A stretch of DNA of 6,929 bases. It comes from Candidatus Parcubacteria bacterium (GTDB taxonomy: Bacteria > Patescibacteriota > Minisyncoccia > Minisyncoccales > Minisyncoccaceae). Position numbers and translations under genes: made by a program. Shown piece after piece: positions 1 to 5,619 of this stretch. The stretch lies in the NCBI GenBank assembly GCA_017992335.1, contig JAGOOU010000027.1:1-6929 (forward strand), given 5' to 3'. Each line of letters opens with the position of its first letter. Position 1 is the stretch's first letter. Below the pieces are notes generated by a model, which searched no databases, was not told the DNA's origin, and worked only from the letters and a program-made list of their open reading frames with translations.

Positions 1-2
1 TT

Positions 3-458
3 CAAGTAAAGTTAAAAAACTTAATCAATGGTAGCCTTATTGCTAGAAGTATTCAACCAAGAGATTCTTTTGAAGAAGCTGATATTGAAAAAAAAGAAGC
101 TAAGTTTATTTATCAGAACAAAGACAAATATGTTTTTTCTGAAACAGATAATCCTTCTAAGAGATTTGAACTAACTTTTGAACAGATTGGAGACAAGGCA
201 AGGTTCTTAAAAGCAAATGAAGAAGTAGAAACAATTGTTTTTGACGATAAAATAATCAACGTCTCTCTTCCAATCAAGGTGAAGCTAAAAGTCACAGAGG
301 TTACTCCTGGAGTCAAAGGAGACAGAGCTCAGGGAGGAACTAAAGCAATAACCATTGAGACAGGGGCTAAAATAAGTGCGCCTCTTTTTGTTGAAGAAGG
401 AGATGTTATAGAAATCAATACTGAAAGTGGTGAATATGTTAGGAGAGTTAATGATTAA
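3..458 (+). CDS. efp: Elongation factor P, C-terminal 151 residues (5' end off window)
   Basis: EF-P binds the ribosome next to the P-site tRNA and relieves stalling at polyproline stretches; it acts in the cytoplasm. The frame is open from base 3 and ends with TAA at 456-458. The first visible residues, QVKLKNLINGS, align with about residue 40 of the roughly 185-residue family, so the N-terminal KOW-like domain and the modifiable loop residue (Lys34 in E. coli) are missing and the modification type cannot be judged. The two OB-fold domains are present. 'TPGVKGDRAQGGTKAITIET' (about 303-362) matches the family's '[20 protein letters not shown]', and 'TGAKISAPLFVEEGD' is the EF-P signature region. 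The C-terminus SGEYVRRVND matches the typical SGEYVSRV end. The last 11 bp overlap the convergent prepilin E gene, leaving no room for a terminator between them. Confidence 0.96.
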   Translation, partial: QVKLKNLINGSLIARSIQPRDSFEEADIEKKEAKFIYQNKDKYVFSETDNPSKRFELTFEQIGDKARFLKANEEVETIVFDDKIINVSLPIKVKLKVTEVTPGVKGDRAQGGTKAITIETGAKISAPLFVEEGDVIEINTESGEYVRRVND

Positions 459-1362
459 CTATATTAAAAACATTTAAAGAATAGTCTTTTTTATTAAAAT
501 AATTCTTAACCAACAACCTATTCAATCCAGAATAGTAGTTTTCTTTTACCTTATCAGAGTTTATAATATCACTGTACATTCTAACTTCGTCTATTCTGCC
601 ATACATTACCCAACCAACAACATATCCAATTCTAATATCAGTATTTCCTAAAATATCTCCTGTTATTAAAGATATATCAAGCGACGAAGATTGTTTTTTA
701 GAATTAATATACCCATATATTTTTTTAGTAGAAAGCCTGTCAAAAACAATAACCACATGGGTCCACTTATTTAATAATTGCTCTGGTTTACTGCCATTGT
801 CAAAACTTAATACAGAATCAATACGATTTGTGCCATCATTGATAACAATATTTACACCAGAAGAAGAATATGCATGGCCTATTTCCCAGCCTTTATTGCC
901 ATTTACATAAGAATTAGCATCCCCTATTGGAGCAAAAGTCCTTGGATAAGTATAGTCTTTGTGATAAAACCAACCCTCAACAGTCCAATTACCACTTCTC
1001 GGAAAAAGATTTTGATTGAGAGTTATATAATCACTATCAAAATCAATACATTTATTAGAAACACAATCTGACGCTCCTTTAATGATTGGATTTCCACTAA
1101 TTGCAGTTGCATTATTGTTTCCCCATGAATCAAAAGCATCGTTTATTGTTGCAACCCCATCAATATTAGTGGGGCCTTCAAATTTCCATTCTGAAACAAG
1201 GCTTGTCAATAAAGAATCTTTTAAAGAACTAGAGAATGCTTTTGATTTAGCAATATTGGCGCTATTAGTAATCGAGTCTACTCCAACAAGAATAAAAGCA
1301 GAAAGAACTCCCACTACAACTATCACTACTAATATTTCAATTAGAGTAAAAGATTTATTCAT
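448..1362 (-). CDS. LamG-domain prepilin-like protein, copy E (last of five)
   Basis: 304 residues. Residues 1-4 (MNKS) are a very short type III prepilin leader, and FTLIE gives Phe1 and Glu5 of the mature protein. Residues 5-28 are the hydrophobic pilin helix. The globular part starts at about 58 (EWKFEGPT) and fits a LamG/concanavalin A-like jelly roll: CX4C at C100/C105, 'CIDFDSDYI', 'NWTVEGWFYH', 'KWTHVVIVFD', 'RIDEVRMYS', and the closing 'KVKENYY' at about 271-277. It is expected to be exported and anchored in the membrane or a type IV pilus-like fibre, with LamG as a binding or structural head; the ligand is unknown. The ATG lies in an ATGA overlap with copy D and has no Shine-Dalgarno. 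Its closest relative is D (both have EGPT, DSW and GNP-IKG around residues 62-96). The C-terminal tail is about four residues shorter and much diverged from the other copies. The stop overlaps efp by 11 bp. Confidence 0.9.
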   Translation of the reverse strand: MNKSFTLIEILVVIVVVGVLSAFILVGVDSITNSANIAKSKAFSSSLKDSLLTSLVSEWKFEGPTNIDGVATINDAFDSWGNNNATAISGNPIIKGASDCVSNKCIDFDSDYITLNQNLFPRSGNWTVEGWFYHKDYTYPRTFAPIGDANSYVNGNKGWEIGHAYSSSGVNIVINDGTNRIDSVLSFDNGSKPEQLLNKWTHVVIVFDRLSTKKIYGYINSKKQSSSLDISLITGDILGNTDIRIGYVVGWVMYGRIDEVRMYSDIINSDKVKENYYSGLNRLLVKNYFNKKDYSLNVFNIVNH

Positions 1363-2273
1363 TGATTTACTATATCAGATTTTAATTCTGTTAATCTTTG
1401 ATTAAATTCATTTAGAGCAATATTTTTGTTTTTCAATAACTTACTTAATCCTAAATAATAGTTTTCCTTTATTTTAGATAAAGATATTGGATTATTATAT
1501 ATTCTAACCTCATCAATTTGGCCCGAAAAAGATCTTACGTTTGCATAAAAACCGCCTATTGTCATTGGCTCATTATTTGTCGGAGGATTTACAGTTATAG
1601 GAACAGTGTTGCCTTTTTGTATACTATTTAAATATAATTTCATATATCCTCCTCCAGCTGTCCCAACAATGTGAATCCATTTTCCGTGAAGACCACTTAT
1701 TGAGGTTGTAATTCCTACCCATGTTTCTGATGGATTTCCTGTTCCTATTAAAAAAACCGCGCTATCTCCAACGTTATTAATAAAAATACCGCCCGGAGAT
1801 GCACTATAGTAGTCATTCGTTCTTTTATTAATCACTCCCTGATAATCATTTCTATATACTGGCATTATCCAAGCCTCTAGAGTAAAATTCTCTGTTCCAA
1901 AAATTTCATCTAAGCTAATGCTATCAGGAATAGAAAAAGTATCTCCTATTCCGTCAAAAGCAATGCATTTATTTGATAGGCAATCTCCTTTAATATAAGG
2001 ATTTCCATTAAGAGCATTAGAATTATTTGTTTTCCAAGAATCAGTAACATCAGAAGTTGTAGCTAAAGAATCAACAGAAGTTGGTCCCTCAAACTTATAT
2101 TCAGAAACCAAGCTATTTAATAAAGAATTTCGTATTGAATCAGAAAATGCTTTTGATTTAGCAATATTAGCAGAATTGGTAATTGAACTTGTCCCAACCA
2201 AAATAAAAGCAGAAAGGATTCCGATTACCACGATTACAACCAATATCTCAATTAAGGTAAAAGATTTATTCAT
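1359..2273 (-). CDS. LamG-domain prepilin-like protein, copy D
   Basis: 304 residues with the same architecture as its neighbours: leader MNKS, mature start FTLIE, hydrophobic helix to about residue 28, then a LamG-like domain from about 58. Visible LamG elements are CX4C at C98/C103, 'CIAFDGIGDTF', 'NFTLEAWIMP' (129-138), 'GKWIHIVGT' (197-205), 'MKLYLNS', 'MTIGGFY' and 'GQIDEVRIYNN' (251-261). The tail 'NEFNQRLTELKSD' is conserved with copies A-C. C98 and C103 are its only cysteines. The ATG (2273) sits in the 8-nt overlap ATGAATAA with copy C; the TGA stop (1361-1359) overlaps E by 4 nt. There is no Shine-Dalgarno upstream, so coupled re-initiation is likely. LamG folds in surface proteins typically bind glycans or proteins; no substrate can be named here. 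Confidence 0.9.
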   Translation of the reverse strand: MNKSFTLIEILVVIVVIGILSAFILVGTSSITNSANIAKSKAFSDSIRNSLLNSLVSEYKFEGPTSVDSLATTSDVTDSWKTNNSNALNGNPYIKGDCLSNKCIAFDGIGDTFSIPDSISLDEIFGTENFTLEAWIMPVYRNDYQGVINKRTNDYYSASPGGIFINNVGDSAVFLIGTGNPSETWVGITTSISGLHGKWIHIVGTAGGGYMKLYLNSIQKGNTVPITVNPPTNNEPMTIGGFYANVRSFSGQIDEVRIYNNPISLSKIKENYYLGLSKLLKNKNIALNEFNQRLTELKSDIVNQ

Positions 2274-3174
2274 GTGTTGCGAGATTAGATTTTAATTCTG
2301 TTAATCTTTGATTCAACTCTATCTTTGATATTCCTTTATTTTTAAATAATTTGTTAATGCTAATGTAATAATTTTCCTGTATTTGAGATGAAACGACATC
2401 GCCATTATAAATCCTAATTTCGTCTATAATGCCATTTAAAAAACAATATGCTTTACTGCTATCAGACCCAATCACTAAATCATTGATGTTACTTGTATTA
2501 TTAAAATCTCTAACTAGATTATATTTTATCGCTCCATTAATATAAATAATATACCTTGTTAGGTTTATGGTCAAAACAAAATTTTTCCAGTTAAAAGTAC
2601 GTCCGGTATAAAGACGTCTTTCTCTGTGATTTGTTCCACCATCATCAAATACAAAATATAAATCTTCTGGAGAACTAGCATTGCGAAGTATCCATCCAGC
2701 TGTACCAGTATTCCATCTACCCTTTGTAATTATAGCAGAAGTTGTTGATTCTATTGATTTAGCCCAAATAGACATAGTAAAAGAATCCGTACTATTAATA
2801 TTAAAATTATCGTTTGTTAAAAAGCTAATATAATCACTATCACCATCCAAAGAAATACAATTTCCAGAGACGCAACCTGACTGATCTGTTATTATTTTAT
2901 TTGCTGTGCCGTTATTGGTAAATAAAGTGCCTAAAATATTGCCCCAACTGTCTGGTATTGATGTTCCATTACTAGCGGTTGTCAAACTATCAAAATTCCA
3001 TTGCGACACAGAGTTAGTTGATAAAGAATTCCTTAAAGAATCAGCAAATACTTTTCCTTTAGCAATATTAGCACTGTTGGTAATAGAACTCACTCCAACA
3101 AGAATAAAAGCAGAAAGAATCCCGATTACAACGATCACTACTAATATTTCGATTAAGGTAAAAGATTTATCCAT
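2266..3174 (-). CDS. LamG-domain prepilin-like protein, copy C
   Basis: 302 residues. The leader is MDKS (the others have MNKS), followed by FTLIE and the pilin helix. LamG-like elements in order are 'QWNFD' (58-62), 'DSWGN' (75-79), CX4C at C101/C106, 'CISLDGDSDYISF', 'SFTMSIWAKS' (131-140), 'WKNFVLTINL', 'YIINYING'-like strand at about 208-214, 'LVIGSD' and 'GIIDEIRIYN' (248-257). A third cysteine (C244) precedes the last strand and has no equivalent in B, D or E. The tail 'SKIELNQRLTELKSN' is shared. The first 90 bases match copy B at all but three positions, although the LamG cores differ widely. The ATG overlaps the end of B by 8 nt (ATGGATAA), and the stop lies inside the start of D. 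The presumed site is the cell surface or a pilus; the ligand is unknown. Confidence 0.9.
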   Translation of the reverse strand: MDKSFTLIEILVVIVVIGILSAFILVGVSSITNSANIAKGKVFADSLRNSLSTNSVSQWNFDSLTTASNGTSIPDSWGNILGTLFTNNGTANKIITDQSGCVSGNCISLDGDSDYISFLTNDNFNINSTDSFTMSIWAKSIESTTSAIITKGRWNTGTAGWILRNASSPEDLYFVFDDGGTNHRERRLYTGRTFNWKNFVLTINLTRYIIYINGAIKYNLVRDFNNTSNINDLVIGSDSSKAYCFLNGIIDEIRIYNGDVVSSQIQENYYISINKLFKNKGISKIELNQRLTELKSNLATHE

Positions 3175-4063
3175 GTATTACTAGATTAGATTTTAGCTCT
3201 GCTAATATTTGATTAAATTCTATCTTCGATAATCCCTTATTCTTAAATAATTTATTAACCCCAATGTAATAGTTTGCCTGTATTTGAGATAAGGAAGTCA
3301 CTTGATTATATATATTAACATCATCCATAATTCCATCAAAGCTTTTAATATAATATGCTCTTCCTATTTCAAAAGCTCCATTATTAGAATAAATTTTTGT
3401 TACGGTTCCAGTTAAGGTCGGGGCTACGCTTTCCTCTTTTCCATTCATAAAAAATTTCATATCTCCAGAATTAAAAACAAAAACCATGTTTATCCAAGTA
3501 TTACTTGGAGTTAATGTTTTAGATATTTTTTTCCAATTATTCCATGTTCCATCATCAGAAACTATAATTTCCATAAAATTATTACCTTGAAATGAAATTG
3601 CCCAGCTCCTATAATCTCCCCCGTCCCAATCCCACTTTCCCATAATACCGTTATTACTTAAATTACTATCTTTAATCCAAAAATTAACAGTCATAAAGTT
3701 TGTAATATTAGAGTTAACCAATCCTCCGAAACTAATATAATCATCCGTACCATCAAAAGCAATGCACTCTTCAGAAACACATTCTGAATACTCTCTCCAA
3801 GAAGGAGAAGTATAAGAGCCTCCTCCACTGCCATTCCAAGTACCATTATTTGTTCCCCATGAATCATTAGTATTATTGTCTAGTTTCCACTCTGAAATAA
3901 GGCTGGTTAACAAAGAATTTCTAAGTGAATCAGAAAATGCTTTCGATTTAGTAATATTAGCATTATTAGAAATTGAACTCACTCCAACAAGAATAAAAGC
4001 AGAAAGAATCCCGATTACAACGATCACCACTAATATTTCGATTAAGGTAAAAGATTTATTCAT
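3167..4063 (-). CDS. LamG-domain prepilin-like protein, copy B
   Basis: 298 residues. Leader MNKS, mature FTLIE, helix to about residue 28, then 'EWKLDNNTNDSWGTNNGTW', a typical opening strand of a LamG_3-type domain. Next come a Gly/Ser-rich turn (79-86), CX4C at C95/C100, 'CIAFDGTDDYISFG', 'FMTVNFWIKD' (123-132), 'NTWINMVFVF' (188-197), 'MKFFMNG' (202-208), 'FEIGRAY' and 'DGIMDDVNIYN' (243-253). In this copy the usual IDEVRIYN is MDDVNIYN. Only the two CX4C cysteines are present. The tail 'SKIEFNQILAELKSN' is conserved. The start overlaps the TGA of copy A by 4 nt and the TAA stop overlaps copy C by 8 nt, with no Shine-Dalgarno in front of the ATG. Structural or adhesive surface protein is the best reading; enzymatic function is not suggested. 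Confidence 0.9.
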   Translation of the reverse strand: MNKSFTLIEILVVIVVIGILSAFILVGVSSISNNANITKSKAFSDSLRNSLLTSLISEWKLDNNTNDSWGTNNGTWNGSGGGSYTSPSWREYSECVSEECIAFDGTDDYISFGGLVNSNITNFMTVNFWIKDSNLSNNGIMGKWDWDGGDYRSWAISFQGNNFMEIIVSDDGTWNNWKKISKTLTPSNTWINMVFVFNSGDMKFFMNGKEESVAPTLTGTVTKIYSNNGAFEIGRAYYIKSFDGIMDDVNIYNQVTSLSQIQANYYIGVNKLFKNKGLSKIEFNQILAELKSNLVIHG

Positions 4064-4950
4064 TGCTTAACTAGATTATGTTTTAATTCCACGATTCTTT
4101 GATTAAATTCTATTTTTGACATTCTCATATTTTTAAATAATTTATTTAAACTAATAAAATATTTTTCTTGAATTTGAGATAAAGATAATCCTGTTGTATA
4201 AACACTTGCTTCATCAATTTTTCCACTAAAAGTACTTTGTCCGAATGCAAAATTAGTGCTATTCGCTGGAAGGGTTATTTGACCAACATTTTTAGAAAGA
4301 TAAAAAGCACCATTTTTATAAGCTGTCAAATAACCTTCTTTATAAGTTAAAGCTACATTAGTCCACGTGTTTAATGGTGCCAAGCCTAAAGAAACATCCA
4401 TATATCTTCTTGTTCCATCATTATATATTTCCCAAACAAAACAACCAGGAACTCCTCCACTAGAATACTGCCAAAAAGAATAAGCAACCCTATTAGGAAA
4501 TCCCATTATCGAATCTGTGCTAAGAGTAGAATAATTATTAATTTTTAACCAAAGTACCATTGTCACAGAATCAATAGCTCTTAATATTGAATTATTGCCA
4601 CAAGTAATATAGTCATTGGTTCCATCAAATAGAATACAAGAGTCAGAGATACACTCTGAATCAGATCTCCATCCGTCGGTTGTATCAAAATTAAAGTTAT
4701 TAAAAGTGCAGTTGCTCAATCCGTTCCAATAGTCTTTAGTGGTATTTTGAGTTCCACTACCATCATCAAACTTCCATTCTGAAACAAGATTGGTTAATAA
4801 AGAGTTTCTAATTGATTCAGAGAATGCTTTGGATTTAGTGATATTAGCACTATTAGTTATTGAACTCACTCCAACAAGAATAAAAGCAGAAAGGATTCCG
4901 ATAACAACAATTACTACTAATATTTCGATTAAGGTAAATGATTTATTCAT
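4060..4950 (-). CDS. LamG-domain prepilin-like protein, copy A (first of five)
   Basis: 296 residues and the promoter-proximal pilin, directly after the FTR subunit gene, whose TAA lies inside this start (8-nt overlap ATGAATAA). Leader MNKS, mature FTLIE, hydrophobic helix to about 28, then 'EWKFDDGSGTQNTTKDYW', the classic 'DGSGT' LamG opening. CX4C is at C100/C105, followed by 'CILFDGTNDYITCG'. Further elements are 'SVTMVLWLKI' (128-137), 'NTWTNVALTY' (194-203), 'LTAYKNG' and 'GKIDEASVY' (243-251). It has the most cysteines of the set: C81, C100, C105, C117 and C170. The family RIYN motif is degraded to ASVYT. Tail 'SKIEFNQRIVELKHN'. It stops with TGA in an ATGA overlap with B. Surface or pilus location is inferred from the prepilin leader; no assembly genes are nearby. 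Confidence 0.9.
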   Translation of the reverse strand: MNKSFTLIEILVVIVVIGILSAFILVGVSSITNSANITKSKAFSESIRNSLLTNLVSEWKFDDGSGTQNTTKDYWNGLSNCTFNNFNFDTTDGWRSDSECISDSCILFDGTNDYITCGNNSILRAIDSVTMVLWLKINNYSTLSTDSIMGFPNRVAYSFWQYSSGGVPGCFVWEIYNDGTRRYMDVSLGLAPLNTWTNVALTYKEGYLTAYKNGAFYLSKNVGQITLPANSTNFAFGQSTFSGKIDEASVYTTGLSLSQIQEKYFISLNKLFKNMRMSKIEFNQRIVELKHNLVKQ

Positions 4951-5215
4951 CTTTGAAAAACAAATTGCAAAAGCAATGGCCGTCTTTCTTTATTTCCTCA
5001 ATGTGATAAATGCAAGGACAAATAATTTTCTTATCATTCTTTTTGTCTCCAGTCATTTTTCTACAAGGACAATATTTCTTCCCAAAGTTTTTTTCTCTCA
5101 TAATTAATGCTCGAATTGTTCCTTCTAAAACTTTTTCATTGGGATTCAATTTAAAACCTTGCTTTTTTGCGTAAGCACTGTATTTTTTAATTAATTTTTC
5201 AATTTCTTTTTCCAT
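4943..5215 (-). CDS. Ferredoxin-thioredoxin reductase, catalytic (beta) subunit-like protein
   Basis: 90 residues. FTR catalytic subunits carry a 4Fe-4S cluster next to a redox-active disulfide and pass single electrons from ferredoxin to thioredoxin. All seven family-defining positions are visible: CPCR (C49, C51), CPC (C66, C68), H71 and the CXC near the end (C81, C83 in 'DGHCFC'). By family analogy C49, C66, C68 and C81 bind the cluster and C51/C83 form the active disulfide. The plant/cyanobacterial CHC is CFC here, with a His just before it, and the spacings differ from the chloroplast enzyme. No variable (alpha) subunit gene is present. I chose the ATG at 5215, 2 nt after the thioredoxin TAA; an upstream TTG at 5239 would add eight unconserved residues inside the thioredoxin gene. 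Its direct neighbour, thioredoxin, is the expected substrate, but the electron donor is not seen. The TAA overlaps prepilin A by 8 nt. Confidence 0.9.
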   Translation of the reverse strand: MEKEIEKLIKKYSAYAKKQGFKLNPNEKVLEGTIRALIMREKNFGKKYCPCRKMTGDKKNDKKIICPCIYHIEEIKKDGHCFCNLFFKDE

Positions 5216-5217
5216 GT

Positions 5218-5529
5218 TTAAATATTTGAATTTAACCAATTTTTAATATCTTCTTTTTCCCTAAAACCTATGAAACTGCTTTTAATCTCACCCTTATTAA
5301 ACAACACGACGGTAGGGATTCTATCTATTTGAAACTTGTTAGCTGAAATAGGATTCTGATCAATATCCATTTTAAAAACATCTATTTTCCCCTCAAATTC
5401 TTTTTGTATTTCTTCAATTATTGGAGAAAGCATTTTACAAGGAGGACACCATTCAGTATAGAAATCAATTAAAACTGGTTTATCTCCATTTATTATTTCT
5501 TCAAAGTTATTATCTGTTGTTTTTTCCAT
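5218..5529 (-). CDS. Thioredoxin (WCPPC active site)
   Basis: 103 residues, the usual size for a single-domain cytoplasmic thioredoxin, with no signal peptide or membrane segment. The fold markers are in order: 'PVLIDFYTEWCPPCKML' with active cysteines C28/C31, the buried Asp (D22) equivalent to E. coli Asp26, 'FKMDIDQNP' (52-60), the cis-proline motif 'RIPTVVLF' (70-77), and a Gly-containing 'IGFREKEDIKNWL' end. The active site is WCPPC rather than classical WCGPC; the residue between the cysteines tunes redox potential, so this protein may be more oxidising than standard Trx (family knowledge, not measured). The ATG has a good Shine-Dalgarno (AAAGGA at 5540-5535). It is the first gene of the seven-gene run, 2 nt before the FTR subunit that probably reduces it. 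Targets are unknown. Confidence 0.95.
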   Translation of the reverse strand: MEKTTDNNFEEIINGDKPVLIDFYTEWCPPCKMLSPIIEEIQKEFEGKIDVFKMDIDQNPISANKFQIDRIPTVVLFNKGEIKSSFIGFREKEDIKNWLNSNI

Positions 5530-5534
5530 ATTAT

Positions 5535-5540
5535 TCCTTT
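5535..5540 (-). promoter_or_regulatory. Shine-Dalgarno of the thioredoxin gene
   Basis: On the minus strand AAAGGA lies 5 nt before the ATG at 5529. It is the only clear ribosome binding site in the seven-gene run; the downstream genes appear to rely on overlap coupling. Confidence 0.75.
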
Positions 5541-5570
5541 AATGCTTTAGATTATAATTATTATGTATCT

Positions 5571-5599
5571 ATTATACCTTTTTTAATGAATCCGCGCAA
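5571..5599 (-). promoter_or_regulatory. Sigma70-like promoter of the thioredoxin-FTR-prepilin operon
   Basis: On the minus strand there is a perfect TATAAT (5576-5571), 17 bp after TTGCGC (5599-5594, half match to TTGACA). Transcription would start near 5564, giving a leader of about 35 nt before the thioredoxin ATG. No other convincing promoter was found between here and efp, so all seven genes probably depend on it. The -35 begins 1 bp after the T-run of the upstream gene's terminator. Confidence 0.7.
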
Positions 5600-5600
5600 G

Positions 5601-5619
5601 AAAAAAAGGGCTAATGCCC
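5601..5619 (-). terminator. Rho-independent terminator of the HNH gene
   Basis: On the minus strand GGGC (5619-5616), loop ATTA, GCCC (5611-5608), then seven T (5607-5601). The stem is short (4 bp, all G-C), but the T-run follows directly. The stop codon TAG of the HNH gene (5613-5611) is inside the hairpin. Confidence 0.65.

Larger units (their letters stand above)
448..4950 (-). repeat. Tandem array of five paralogous gene units with conserved ends and diverged cores
   Basis: Unit length is about 0.9 kb. The 5' block (codons 1-61, 183 bp) lies at 4768-4950, 3881-4063, 2992-3174, 2091-2273 and 1180-1362. It is highly conserved even in synonymous positions: by eye, 3974-4063 and 3085-3174 differ at 3 of 90 bases. 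The 3' block (last LamG helix/tail to the stop) lies at 4060-4170, 3167-3280, 2266-2379, 1359-1469 and 448-546; the first four are clearly alike and the last is diverged. Between the blocks only scattered LamG motifs are shared. This fits tandem duplication followed by core divergence, with gene conversion or recent exchange keeping the 5' blocks alike. Confidence 0.88.

Noticed and set aside
1359..4950. Recoded UGA (as in Gracilibacteria/Absconditabacteria)
   Set aside because: No in-frame TGA occurs inside any gene, and TGA ends prepilins A and D within ATGA overlaps.
448..4950. CRISPR array or diversity-generating retroelement behind the repeats
   Set aside because: Repeat units are full protein-coding genes of about 0.9 kb; there are no short spaced repeats, no reverse transcriptase and no template repeat in the window.
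874..5107. Plus-strand open frames opposite the 5' ends of the prepilin genes, with similar translations rich in 'RIKAERIPITTITTN'
   Set aside because: They are the antisense of the conserved 5' blocks; their similarity to each other follows from the prepilin repeats, and they have no SD, promoter or recognisable domain.
5216..5239. TTG start at 5239 for the FTR subunit, adding eight residues
   Set aside because: The extra residues overlap the thioredoxin C-terminus and are not part of the family; the ATG at 5215, 2 nt after the thioredoxin stop, fits better.
5553..5558. Plus-strand TATAAT in the thioredoxin leader (also at 6142-6147)
   Set aside because: No matching -35 and no plus-strand gene downstream; expected in AT-rich spacers.
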